NCBI GenBank assembly: GCA_947311845.1
Contig: CAMZMU010000062.1
Coordinates: 52,821,365 to 52,885,364, forward strand
Source of the DNA: Poa pratensis
Lineage: Eukaryota; Streptophyta; Magnoliopsida; Poales; Poaceae
Reading direction: 5' to 3'
Length of the DNA stretch: 64,000 bases
In this document: positions 12,443 to 23,899 of the stretch, piece by piece
How positions within the stretch are numbered: the stretch's first letter is position 1
Layout of the letters: each line of letters starts with the position of its first letter
Program-made: the position numbers and the translations under genes
The notes under the pieces: model-generated
What the model was told of the DNA's origin: nothing
The model's database searches: none
Seen by the model: the letters and a program-made list of their open reading frames with translations, nothing else

Positions 12443-15400
12443 TCACAGGTTCCCTGACCCTGCATCGCGCCAGGTTAGTGAGGGTGGGCTTCTCGCCAGC
12501 ACCTCCATGGCTCCCACCATGTCCCGCATTCGATCCTTCGCAGGTCCGGAGAGCAAGATCATCCACTGTGAAAGTGTAGAAGCTAAGCCCCTCCAAATTA
12601 CCTGCATACCAATCCATGGCTTTCTGTTAAAACACAAGTCATTTCTACACTTCCAAAGCACCCACATAACAGCTGCATGAATCACATTATGGACTTCGTG
12701 TTTAGTTTCGCTAAGCCATAGACTAGCAATTTTCTCATAATTAGCAGGAAAGACAGATAAGCCTGTCATTCTGCACACTTCCTTCCAAACTACAGCAGCT
12801 ACCGCACAGGTAAACATTAGGTGGTTACAAGTTTCAGTTTCACTGCAGAACAGACATGAAGGATCATTAACTGTCTGTCTCTTACTCAAGTTATCCCTAG
12901 TTAGGATCTTGTTGTGAGAGACCAGCCACAAGAAGAAATGAACTCTAGGGGGAATTTTGATTTTCCAAACTGTATGCACAAAAGTAGGAACAATGCCCCT
13001 AAAATTAACAACAACATACATGGAACTAACAGAAAAAACCCTTTGTGTTCAAATTTCCATAGAATAGCATCATCCTCCCCATTAATATTGAGGGATGTTG
13101 CTATCTGGACAATTTCATACCACTTGACCATAAGATCCTCATCAAAGCACCTCCTAAAGGAGATCTTCAATGTGTCCCCATCAACAACTTCTGAGATGGT
13201 AACATTCTGTTCATTAGCTAAAATATACACATCCCAGTACTGAATAGCAAGACTGGAATTCCCAAACCAGTGGTCTTCCCAAAACTTGACTTTCCTCCCA
13301 TTCCCAACTTTCCACTGATACCCCATTTTGGCTGGATTAGCCGCCCACATAACTCCTTTCCAAAAGGGAGATACTCCACTATCAGAACAAGAGAAGATAT
13401 TGGGGCAATTAACCTGGTATTTGTGGTCAATAATTTGTTTCCACAATTTATTATCTTCCAGATTATATTTTTTAACCCAAGAAGCCAACAGGCAGAGGTT
13501 CATCTCAGCTATGTTAGGAGTACCAAGCCCACCATATTCTTTTTTCTGAGAAACCAACCCCCAATTGGCTAAGTGATATTTAAAATGTCCCTCATAATCA
13601 TCCCAAAGGCAGTGAGCCATTTGTGAATTGATCAAGGCTATTGCCCATTTAGGGAATTTAATAACACTCAAGAGATAGATAGGAATGCTGGCTAAAACAC
13701 TCCTAACAAGCTCAAGCTTAGCAGCATGAGATAATAATTTACCTCTCCAGCCTCCTGCCTTTTTAATTAGTTTGTCAATGAGATGTTGTAGATCCTCTTT
13801 TCTCAGTTTAGCATGATGAAGTGGCACCCCTAAGTACTTTAGAGGAAATTTACCCACTCTACAGCTCAATATCTGAGCAAAGATTTGAGCTTCCTCGTCA
13901 GTAACATTATTGGGTACCAAATCACACTTATGAAAGTTAATTCTTAATCCAGACATTTGCTCAAAGCAAGAGAGTAGCCATTTCAAATTCATAGCCCCTC
14001 TACTGTCATTCTGGAGAAAGAGGAGTGTGTCATCAGCATATTGCATGCTAACTACTCCACCCCTACCAAACCCCTGTAGGAGTCCAGTGATCAAATTATT
14101 ATTTGCTGCTTTAATAAGAATTTTTGTGAAAACATCTGCCACAAGATTAAAAAGTAGAGGGGAACTAGGGTCACCCTGCCTTACTCCTCTCCCTGTTAGG
14201 AAAAAAATCACTATTAAGGTCATTTATCCTGACTCCTACAGATCCATTTTCCAACAAGGATCTAACTAGACAGATGAACCTAGGGCTAAAGCCTCTTGAT
14301 GCCAGCATCTTGAATAGGAAAGATCTGTCCACCATGTCATAGGCTTTTTCATAATCTAGCTTAAATATAAAGCCAGATTGCCCACTATGAGCCACATCAT
14401 GAATAATTTCATGTGCGGCTACTACACTCTCCAAGATAAAACGCCCTCTAATGAAAGCAGTTTGATTAGGTGAAATGATAGCTTCACAAATAGGACCTAA
14501 TCTATTTGTGACACACTTAGAAAAAAAATTAAAACTACAATTGGTTAGAGCAATGGGTCTGAATTTCTGAATAGTAACAGCATCAGCCTCTCTTGGAATT
14601 AAGGTCAGTAGAGAGAAGTTAAGCCTATACAGGTCTAAATCTCCTTCCTACCAATCCTTAAACATCCTAACTAGATCATCTTTAATCAAGTCCCAAAAAG
14701 TCTGATAAAAGAGGAAAGAAAGGCCATCAGGACCTGGAGCTCCTTCAACATAAGAACTAAAAACAACATTCTTGATTTCTTTTTCGGAAAAAGGAGCATC
14801 TAAAGCTTCATTCTGTTCCGCTGTAACTTTATCAGTAGGATCCCAGAAGTCATCAGCCAAATCAACATTAATTTTATGAGTAAAGCCAAACAACTGCTTG
14901 TAGTAATCTACTGCAATTTTTAAGATACCTGCAGGTTCTTCCACCATACCAGATGGTCCTTCCAGCATTGGAATACTCTTCTTCCTTCTCCTTCTATTAG
15001 CTAGAGCATGGAAGTATGAAGTATTCCTGTCACCCTCCATGATTTGCTTTTCCCTGGACCTCTGCCTAACTTTTGTCTCCTCCCTCTTCCAAATCCCTGT
15101 CAATTCATCAGAAATAAACTTCATTCTAGACTTAGAAGGAGGTGAAAGACATTGTGTTTCTGATAGAATATCTAATTGATCATACTCAGCAATAAGCTGT
15201 TGTTTGTATTTCTTCTGTGTAGATTCAATATTAGCACACCACCCTTTAAAGCTTCTTCTAATATTTCTAACTTTAAATTTCCAAACATCAATGCTTTTAC
15301 GCAAGTGGCATGGGGCATTCCAAGCTTTTTCAGCTACCTCTTTGTAGCCAGCTACCTGGAGCCACCATTTCTCAAAACGAAATTGCCTTGACTTGGGAGC

Positions 15401-16108
15401 AACCAAAGCTCCAGTATCTACAACTAGAGGCGTGTGGTCACTACCAATTCTCGCCAGAGCCCTAACCTGACTCCCTGAGAAAAAAGAATCCCAGCAGGTA
15501 GATAATATAACTCTATCGAGAGTTGCCATAACAGCATCCACTCAATTATTGCTCCAAGTATACATCCTGCTAGCACAGTTCAACTCAAGAAGGCCAAACT
15601 TATTGATCCAATCATTAAAGAGATTAGACCAATAAATGTTGACATTCCCAGAGCTCTTCTCACAACTTTCTCTGACAAGGTTGAAGTCCCCACCCACCAG
15701 AGTGGGGCCCACCCAGCCTCTAAGTATGTTGTGTAGTTCATTAACAAAATCAAGCTTATGTTCCACATAAGCAGGCCATAAACTGCAACAAAGTTCCAAG
15801 TAAAACCTTCCTTCTTATTTTTAATCAAGCAGGAAAGGCAAAACTTGTGAAGCTTCCACTCAATAACTTCAAACATGTCACTATTGACACCTACCAGGAT
15901 ACCCCCAGCAATGCCATTAGCAGGTAACCAATTCCAGATATATCTGTCTTGGTTATCTAAAGTTTGCAGTTGGGAAACAGAGAAATCTACTTTTTTTTGT
16001 TTCAGAGAAACTAATAAAATCTGGATGATGTTCTCTAATGAGATCTCCAGCTCTGTAGAGCCTATCAGGGCCATTAAGGCCTCTAGAATTCCAAATGAAA
16101 CCTATCAT
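12443..16108 (-). pseudogene. LINE ORF2 (endonuclease, reverse transcriptase, zf-RVT), broken
   Basis: The start ATG at 16108 overlaps the ORF1 stop in the tetranucleotide ATGA. An apurinic-type endonuclease region occupies about 16100-15450, including GGDFNLV and a GSDHTPL block. RT follows, with PGPDGLSF near 14735, FKLDYEKAYD near 14365 and the active-site block MQYADDTLL near 14040. The C-terminal zf-RVT region (CLFCSETETCNHL near 12850) ends at 12443. Breaks are single-base shifts near 15990, 15790, 14205 and 13000 and in-frame stops near 15541 and 14648 that look like C-to-T changes. About 12033-12442 is the 3' untranslated region. Confidence 0.85.
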
Positions 16109-18183
16109 TTAGAAAATTTGAGTTTTCTTCTACTCCTAAGTTTCCTGCCAGACACCTCAATCCATGGTGTCTCACAGGTGTCATCCTCCTCACTACTGTG
16201 AGTTTGGACAACAGGAGGTTCTTCCCTATAATTAGGGCTATCACCCCCAACCATTTCCTCACCTGAAATATCAATGTTTCCAGGGAGGAACATATCAGGA
16301 TGTAAAGATTGAAAGCCTTTTAATCTATCACTCTCAACATCCTTAATATGATTAACATTAGCAGTAATTTCATCAGCATTACTCCCTAGCACAATCCCAA
16401 CAATACTAGCATTTGCAATTAGACTAATGTCATTAAGTACTGCAAAGGAATTACTAGAGCAACAATGCATACCAGTAGGAATTTCTAGATCTTTCCTCTT
16501 TTTTAGCTCTTGTGCCTTCTCCACAATTGTCTTGCCATCTTTCTTGATTCTGGCACTTGTTCTTGTAGCTACCACTGGACCCCATTTCTTGGAAGCTCCC
16601 CCAGTTGTCACCTGAATAGCTGAGCAGGGACAACTGGTACCTCCTCCTCATCAGACTCCTCCAACTGTTGAAGCAGTTCTATTCCCAAATTCTCTTCAGG
16701 TTCAGCAGAGGAAACATGTCTTCCCAAGGTGGAACTTGGATGAATTTCCAGGATTTTACTCATCACAGATGCTTCAAGGGCTTTTGATCCAGACCCTTCT
16801 GTGTTAGACACAGTTCTAGCTCCTCCCTTAGAGGTATTTGCTGCAGGGGTACTTGTATCAGTGTCCATGCGTCTGCTCCCACCACTCCCTTGCATTTTGT
16901 TTTCCTGCTCCCGAAAATCATCACCCAATTCCTCATTATCTGGATCCACAGGGCTGTTGTGATTATTATCATCTAGCCCATCATCATCATCACCTGGAGG
17001 CACCACAGGGTCAGCATCCACTGAAAAGCGCAGCAAGAAGAAGATCTGCTCCACCTCAAACAGTCTATCTTTCGGAATTTTGACTAGGTCCCTCACAGAG
17101 ATTTTGAAACACAGCGTCTTGTAGAAGCTTCTGAATATTTCATGCCAATCTACATTCACCATCACCCCTAAGGAGGAAGATACTTGAGCAAAGACCTTCC
17201 GGGTCCACCATTTAGGTGGCAGGCCCTCAACTTTGATCCAGACCTCTTGTAGTTCCCCAAAGGCAGGCAGCTCTCCATCCCATTTGGCAATAGAGATAGA
17301 AACTCCATTCTTCTGCAGGTTAATGGAGGGATACTCCACCAGTTCCTTGATGCTTTTGCTCGGAGGAAATCTCACCAGGAAGCTCTTATCTTCAAGCTGT
17401 CTGATCTCACCAGGAAACTCCTTTCTTCTGCAGGTTAACGGAGGGATACTCCACCAGTTACTTGATGCTTTTGCTCGGAGGAAATCTCACCAGGAAGCTC
17501 TTATCTTCAAGCTGTCCGATCTGCCAATGCCAGCTAGTCTTCCCCATATCAGTGAAACATTGTTCTAGCTCTTGGGCTGTGATTTCTCCCCCTTCAATCT
17601 TGACAATCCCAACATTATCAATGTTCAGCCACTTAATAGCATCACTGCCTTCAACTTACAGGTGGAAAAAACCCAGTCCAGTATTGGCACTCCCCCAATA
17701 TTGAGCCATTGGGAGTGGCTTGTACCACTCAGAGCAAGTATCCATGTGGTGACCAGGATTACCACAGATAAAGCATTTTCTGTCCTTGTGGCATAGACCC
17801 ACATAGTGTCCTGACTCCCCACAGTTGAAACAAATTACATTCTTGTATTTGGGATCATAGACAGGTGCTGAGCTAGGACCAACACCATTCTTCCCCACAG
17901 ATTGATCAGATGCAACACTTGACCCCTGAGAATTTTGCACACCTCCACTTGTCACTGGCTCCTTCTGCTTCTGCTTCTTCTTCGCTTTGGAATTCTGTTG
18001 TTGCGATCCACTCTGCTGATTATTGCTGCCAGACTGCCCACCCGACACCACCGGCTGCGCCGGAATGAACCCTTGTTGTTGCCCTGGAATTTGCATCATC
18101 TGTGGTGGGGGGTACTGCACAGCGAAGGGAGGCCACTGGCCCATCGGATACGGGGGGAACCCCGGCTGCGTCATCGGAAACAT
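16105..18183 (-). pseudogene. LINE ORF1 (gag-like, two CCHC zinc knuckles and DUF4283-like domain)
   Basis: From ATG 18183 the protein has a Pro/Gln-rich N-terminus, a Lys-rich segment, then two CX2CX4HX4C knuckles (CFNCGESGHYVGLC and CFICGNPGHHMDTC). Downstream (about 17600-17020) is a block resembling the DUF4283 domain of plant LINE ORF1, followed by an acidic Asp-rich linker and a basic tail ending at TGA 16107-16105. The frame is broken by a 115-bp tandem duplication near 17299-17530 and a shift near 16610. ORF1 proteins bind the element RNA and form the ribonucleoprotein needed for retrotransposition. Confidence 0.8.
17299..17530. repeat. 115-bp tandem duplication inside LINE ORF1
   Basis: The stretch beginning GAAACTCC at 17299 recurs at 17414 with only a few mismatches, a period of 115 bp. 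Because 115 is not a multiple of three, it shifts the ORF1 frame. Confidence 0.85.
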
Positions 18184-18216
18184 CCCCGTATTCGCACCAC
18201 TAGGGGAGATACTATT

Positions 18217-18634
18217 GCACCCGCAATATATTCTCTACCAAAATATAATTGAAGGAATACGTAGTACTCCTACCCGAATGTGTGACAGCCTTGGGTCCAA
18301 ATTTTAAACGAATATCCTTCTAAGTTGTATTAATGAATATCTGAAATGCAGAATCATACTGCATATATAAGCCAAGATTACGGTATATATCTACAGTTGA
18401 CTGGACTGAACCAGCAAAGTTTCACTAAAAAGGACATTAACCCGGCAAATTAATAGACCTTTTAATTAACCCGATAAAGTTATAGACCTTCTGTATCTTT
18501 TCCAATAGCGACTAAAAGGTGAACCAAGGGCAGTCCGACACAACAAATGCAAACAAAGCCTCATCACAAAATTTTCTCTCTGAAATTTAAAGAGACCTCA
18601 ACACTTATGTAGAGTTTCAATGACTCAATAGGTT
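18217..18634. other. Right flank of the LINE and start of the DPE1-derived duplicated block
   Basis: No gene. From about 18430 the sequence is recognisably homologous to 27310-27490, the 3' flank of the intact DPE1 gene. Confidence 0.6.
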
Positions 18635-20050
18635 GATGACGAAATAGGCTTTCGCCCCGCTTTATAAATAAAGACCAACGGCCAAACCGATATAAGTGAT
18701 GAAGGGAACCTCTTACAAAGCAGATCACAGATAGAAAAAAGAAGAACGGAGAGAACCAAACTTGCCACCGAAAACATCAGAAGGGGCCTGAAGTACTAGG
18801 CTCCACGACAACGCCCCTAAGAGGGTAACGACGTAGCACGCCGCCGTCGTCGAGACCGGAATGGTCATGGGTTTTCACCCGGAGCCCTAACGCAACACAA
18901 GTAACCACAACGACGCCCCCAGGAGGGTAACGATACCCGCAGGCATTGCCGCCGTTGGCGTCGGAGCACTGAGTTTTCGCTCGAAAAACCTACGCAAACG
19001 ATCGCACAAACGGACTGCCCACAGCCTCCGAGAAAGGTCTCCACGCCACGATCTGGGAGATGCCGCCACCAACGCCAGGAACCCCCGCCACTCGCTCCTC
19101 GCCATCCACACGGCCAAAGAACTAGGCCATCACCACCGCCACGTTGCTCGCCGCAGAGACGTCCGTGCCGTCCACCTTCCAGGGCCGCCGCCCCGGCGTC
19201 CGCAACCTCACACCAAGGAGCCCGCAAGTCACGGGGTCACCGTGACAGATGAATGAGGCCGACGACAGATACAAGCCCGCGAGGGAAACAACGACAACCG
19301 ATAGGAGGAGATCCTATCCTCCACCGCTCGAGGCGGTCACCGACCGGACGCAGCAGCAGGGCCGGTCAGGCCCCAGATCAGCCCAGAAGGCCCAGATCAG
19401 GCCAACTAGCCCCGCCACCGCGCTGCAATGCCAAGGTCGTCGTTGTCATCTCTTCGAAGGACTCCAGAAGTGCGCACCGGCTGGGGCCCGTAGAACCCAG
19501 ATCGGGCCCAGATCTGGGCCGAGCACCACCAGCCATGGCCATGTCGGAAGTCCACCCATCCCTGCCGCACGTGCTGTCCCCACCGCTGCCTCCGGATCGC
19601 CACGCCGCCGCGACCGTCGCCCTGCGAGGAGGGCCGGCATGGCCTCGTTGGCCGACCATCCGGGAGAGGTCGCCGCCGTGCCGCTGGAGCCGCTTGCTGC
19701 CCTAGAAAGCCCGGACCGCCGCCGCCTCCAGCGCGCCGCGAAGAACCACTGCAAAGCCGCCGCACCACCGGCGGACCGGTCGCGCCACCGCGCCCTTCGC
19801 AAAGCACGGCGCCCAAGGCGACGCCACGGCCCGTGCCAAGGCCCCGCGCGAAGGGGAGAAGAAGTCCCGCCGCCGCCCGCGCTCGGTCTTCGGCCGGAGA
19901 CGCCCACCGGCGGCGGAGAGGAGGAGGAGAGGGCGAGGAGGGGTCGACACGGCAGAGGCTAGGGTTTCCCTCCGCCGCCGCCCACGGGAGCGACGAGGAG
20001 GGAACTATTCTTTCTTTCCGGAAAAAAAATCCGAAATTTGGTTAATCATC
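18635..20050 (-). mobile_element. GC-rich non-autonomous retroelement, 1.4 kb, with 15-bp target duplication
   Basis: It is flanked by the perfect direct repeat ATGACTCAATAGGTT (18620-18634 and 20051-20065). The right end carries CTAGGGTTT, so on the minus strand the element starts near a gene-like AAACCCTAG leader. It contains recurring blocks such as GGGTTTTCACCCGGAG and CGCCCCCAGGAGGGTAACGA, also seen in variant form at 59820-60030. Long ORFs on both strands overlap and look composition-driven. The 15-bp duplication points to LINE-type integration in trans. I cannot assign it to a named family. Confidence 0.65.
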
Positions 20051-20165
20051 ATGACTCAATAGGTTAGGGATATGAAAACCTAGAGTTCATACGTACAGGA
20101 AATGGGAACATATAGAACTACACCAGTTTTGAGCAAATATAGGACTATACCATAAACAACATTTA

Positions 20166-20924
20166 GGGCGTGTTCGGTAACTCGCTGGCTTCCAAATTCA
20201 GATTTGTCCCGAACGCTTGCGCTCCGCGGAGTCAGATTCGCGGATCTGGGGTCGAACCACGTACAAAACGAGAAGCTGTCATTTCGGTGCTTAACGGATC
20301 GCTAAAACGTGGAGCTAGCCAAAATTATGAAAGATTGCCATCCCGAAGTGATATTGGTTCGAATAAAACGAAGAATAGAAGCGCGGCGCCTCCCAGCCCG
20401 ACCGTGCCAGGAACCCTAGCAAGGAAACCCGTCGCCGCCAGCCGTCCCGTCTCGCCCCTCAGCCCAGCTGCCTCCTGCCGCCGGCAAGTTCAGACCATCC
20501 TCCGCCATAGAGAACAATCTGTCGCCGTCGAGATCCTCCGCCCCAAGAACTATCTGTCGCCATCTAGATCCTCTGCCTCGAGTGCACTTCAGCACCATCT
20601 TCCGCCCGTAGAGCTCCTCCTCCAGCATCCTCTGCCACCGGTCGACCTTCTCCGATCCGAGCTTGAGCAGCACGAGCTCCGGCGACCTCGCTGCTGTCTC
20701 CAGCCCCAACAACGAAGACCCCTTTCAGTTCCAGGACGAATTGGGTGAAGAAGCCACCAGGCCCAACTGGGCTTCCGTTGGGCCAGATATGATAGATGGG
20801 CTACCAGCCCAGCAGGACAGGAGAAGCCACGCCGAACGTTTTAGCTCCACTAGTGACGCCGGATTTAGGATCTGGACGCCGGAGTTAGGGATTTCGGGAC
20901 GCTGGTCGATTACCGAACACGCCC
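20166..20924. mobile_element. PIF/Harbinger-type (Tourist-like) element, 759 bp
   Basis: Terminal inverted repeats GGGCGTGTTCGGTAA are present at both ends, flanked by TTA (20163-20165 and 20925-20927), the target preference of PIF/Harbinger elements. The interior, about 20380-20830, is GC-rich and includes an AACCCTAGC leader-like motif, which suggests captured genic sequence. No transposase is encoded. Confidence 0.75.
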
Positions 20925-21265
20925 TTACATGCAATGTTTCTAGTTCAAGCTTGCTAGAATGTAACGGGTGTAAATGCCTTATTAATTGGGGGTAGATGAC
21001 AGGATCTCACTGAACAGTAGCAACCAAATATTTCATGTTTGGCTGCTAGCTTATGCTAGGAACATCCGGCAGCTCCTCGACTCAAGCAACAGAGAATAGA
21101 ATAGTACTGGAGATCTCTGAACTTCACAGCCGGTTGTAAATGGCAAGCAACTCCTTCCGCTGTGCTGCTTCAGCGCTAAGGATGTCGAAACTGACACAGC
21201 TTGGTATCCTCCATCTCCAGTTTCCTTTCTGTGGATACGAAGGGACAAGAGAGAATAAGCTTTTG

Positions 21266-21697
21266 CGCGAGTGAAGATTTTGTGCTCCCGTGATCCAGTG
21301 CTCCCTCCAATTTTAAAAGTTCAAAAATCATATTTGTAAGTTAAAAAAAATTCTAAAACAAAAATTCTGGTGTAGCCAATAGTGTATCCCATGAACATGC
21401 AAAATATTAACTTCAAATAATTTGTATTTTGAGCTACACAAAAATGATAAAAAAGTGGATCTAAGTACCCATATTTCTAATCTCTAAGTTGTATCAGATT
21501 TTGTTATTTTTGTGTGACCCATAATATAAAGTATTTAAAATTGAAATTCTACACGGTTGTGGGATACATGTTAGGCTCCATTCGGAATTGTTTTTCAGCA
21601 TTTTTTGCAACTCACAAATATGATTTTCGATTTTTTTTTTGTTTAAACGGAGGGAGCACTCGAGCTCGGGAGCCAAAAGCACTTTCTTCTTTTGAGC
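21266..21697. mobile_element. MITE with long inverted repeats, about 430 bp
   Basis: The left arm (near TTTTGTGCTCCC then AGTGCTCCCTCC at 21297-21308) and the right arm (GGAGGGAGCACT near 21649-21660, then a GGGAGCC block) are imperfect inverted repeats of about 40 bp. The corresponding DPE1 3' intron in copy B (about 27945-27965) lacks the whole segment, which supports an insertion. The outer boundaries are approximate. Confidence 0.65.
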
Positions 21698-21762
21698 GAT
21701 TGTTATTTATTTATTTTAGCTGTACAATTTCTTTTGACAAGCAGGCAGTGCGCCGACGATAA

Positions 21763-22518
21763 GAGCATCTCCACTCAGGGCGCCTAAATGGCCGCCCAAA
21801 AGCGTTTGGGGCGTGCTGGACCAAAAATGGCTCCCACTCGCGGCGCCCAAACACGATTTTGGTCTGGCGTGTTCCAAAGTTTGGTCCGGCACGCAGCCCG
21901 CGCCCTCCACTCGGGGAGCCGTTGGGCTGCGCCGGACGAAGCGGAGCGCGACACCACGTTAATCTCTGACGCGCGGGCTACGCCTGTCATTGAAACATGA
22001 AGTTGAATGCGGCCGGTCAGCTGAATTAATGGCGGGCGGCGTCTCGGTTTCCCAGCCGGACGCAACGACGCAGCTGAATGCGGCCGGTTAGCTAAATTAT
22101 GATGACGACGCCCAGGACTGGCCGTCATCGGAGTGGGACGCAAGCGAGATGCAGCTCGCCATTGTGGCCTCTAGCCTTCTCTACCGCCCTGCCTCCTGCG
22201 CCGCCGTCCGCCGCGGCCGGCTACCTCAACTGCCTCTGCTCCAGCTGCTGCCGGACACCTCTAGCAGCGTTGGCCGGCTCTTGTCCGAGCTGTTTAATTT
22301 GAATTTATTATGTCTACTTTAGATGAATTATATTTAGTTTGAACGAAATTTTAATAAATCTACATATTTTCAGGTTTAATGTCGATTTGAAATATTATTT
22401 GGGCGCCGCGAGTAGGGAGCGACGCCGCCCATAGCCGGATGCTCATCCGGACGGCGCGCAAAAGGCCCGTCCGGACGGCCTTTGGGCGATTATTTGGATG
22501 CCGCAAGTGGAGATGCTC
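21763..22518. mobile_element. Tourist/PIF-Harbinger-type element, 756 bp
   Basis: It starts GAGCATCTCCACT and ends with its inverse AGTGGAGATGCTC, flanked by TAA on both sides. Copy B at about 28029-28033 retains the uninterrupted TAA site, an empty-site proof of insertion. The subterminal region resembles that of the element at 45268. No transposase is encoded. Confidence 0.8.
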
Positions 22519-23569
22519 TAACCTGTGTCGCTGGATCTAACATGTGTAGCTGGAGTGTTCATCCTAGCAGAACTGTCAAGCCGGAGGATGTCCTGCATGG
22601 GTACCATGAAAGTCCTCGCAACAGAAGAGAGGGCAGTGGTAATTAGTGCCCATGAGACATCCGACTTGCTGACCTCCGTATATCCTTGAGGACCTGAAGA
22701 AACATAGGGGATAAGATTAGTATGACATGGCACCAGATATCTGTGTCATGGTATGCTAATTCAGTAATGGTTGGCAACAGTGACGGTGTGCTTTTCTTCC
22801 TCTGGTAGACTGGTACACTTCGTCAGAGGAAGAAATAATTGAAAGAGTGCCAGGATAGGGTAACTAGTAATCTTCCAAAGATGTAAACAAATAATCTTCC
22901 AAAACTAAGTAACTAAAGGAGTTTTGGAGAAAGATAGAGAACGAACTGTATCATTAAGTGGCAGCCATGCATTGGGGACCCGTTTACTATTGAGCTAATT
23001 GCCTGTAGGGATGTTATTTGCAGTGGAGAAGAACTACAGGAAAAGTACATTGGAAACAATTTATCAAAATTTGGTGTCGTATAGTGCTTAGGAAAATCGG
23101 TCTTTCAATTGTTGATATTATGTATGTCCCGTTGCAACGCATGGGCTTTTTTGCTAGTTATTATTGAAAAACATAAAACTTATGTTAACACTACAGACAT
23201 ATTTGCCTTTCCCTATAAGAGTATGAAAGACATCAATGGAAAATCAAGATTTCTTGTCTGAAATATCTGGATTTTTCTTGAATTCATCATACTGCGTTCT
23301 TAGTTCACCAGGGCACAGTAGGAGCCTCTCTGCTGCCTAGAAGAAAAGATTTATCTATAACTGTTCAGTAAGACCAATTTTCACGCCATAGATGTTTTTT
23401 CGTTAATGAGCAACAGTTTTACCCTTACAACATGTTCTCACCACACCAAAGACTATTTAAACTGGATAGCCAAAGAATGTCCAGCTACATAGAATAAAAA
23501 ATAATGATTTGTATAGCCCTTTCAAAAATCCTACAACTTAAAACACTAGTATTAACTATTAAGTACCCG

Positions 23570-23890
23570 CTCCGTTTCTCCCAAAAAAAGGCTACAATTT
23601 TTAAGCAAACTGTAAAAGTTTGATCAAGGCATTATGAAAAGCTATCAGCGAGACGATGAAGCCATCTGTCGCCTCGCCTCTCAGAAACTATCAGAGAGTC
23701 ATTGATATAATCGCTGATAAAAGTTCCAGATAACTGTACTACCAGAAATTAATATCGATAACGAATTGCATCGGCATCTCATATTGTACGACACACTTAA
23801 AATGCTAGTATTTGATGCTCACTCCATTTCTCAAAAAGTTTCAAAAATCAAACAATGTAAATTTGACAAAGTTTTCAGAAAAAACTATCG
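23570..23890. other. Possible MITE end fragments
   Basis: Two stretches, near 23574 (CTCCGTTTCTCCC) and 23820 (CACTCCATTTCTC), resemble Stowaway-type ends but lack matching partners. Otherwise nothing is recognised here. Confidence 0.3.
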
Positions 23891-23899
23891 TCGAGACCG

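Larger units (their letters stand above)
12029..18201 (-). mobile_element. Near full-length L1-type LINE, 6.17 kb, with 15-bp target duplication
   Basis: The element is bounded by the perfect direct repeat AGGGGAGATACTATT at 12014-12028 and 18202-18216. On the minus strand it starts 18 bp before the ORF1 ATG at 18183 and ends in a short A tract (T run on the plus strand at 12029-12032). It holds ORF1 (zinc knuckles and an RNA-binding-like domain) and ORF2 (endonuclease, RT, zf-RVT C-terminus). The 15-bp duplication is what target-primed reverse transcription produces. Nonsense changes, frameshifts and an internal duplication make it inactive as written. Confidence 0.9.
21124..23336 (-). pseudogene. 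DPE1: Partial duplicate of DPE1 (exons 5 and 13/14-16), decayed
   Basis: Exon 16 equivalent (21124-21228), exon 15 equivalent (about 22530-22690), a degraded exon 14 (about 22770-22840) and exon 5 equivalent (23258-23336) match the intact gene at 27812-33152 in order and orientation. Sequence corresponding to exons 6-12 and most of 13 has been deleted between about 22950 and 23160. The exon 15 copy has an insertion at its 3' end and a Gly-to-Arg change in its conserved ILGLDSSARMNT block. The exon 5 donor has become AC. Two MITEs sit in the intron between exons 16 and 15. No functional enzyme can be made. Confidence 0.85.
18430..23540. repeat. Segmental tandem duplication, copy A (partner 27310-30775)
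   Basis: Flank, exon and intron sequences match 27310-30775 colinearly and in the same orientation. Copy A is longer because of four transposon insertions and shorter by a deletion of about 2 kb of middle exons. Homology fades just beyond exon 5 at about 23540 and 30775. Confidence 0.8.

Noticed and set aside
19249..19962. 237-aa ORF on the plus strand
   Set aside because: It lies within a retroelement read on the other strand, competes with several overlapping ORFs, and has no recognisable domain.
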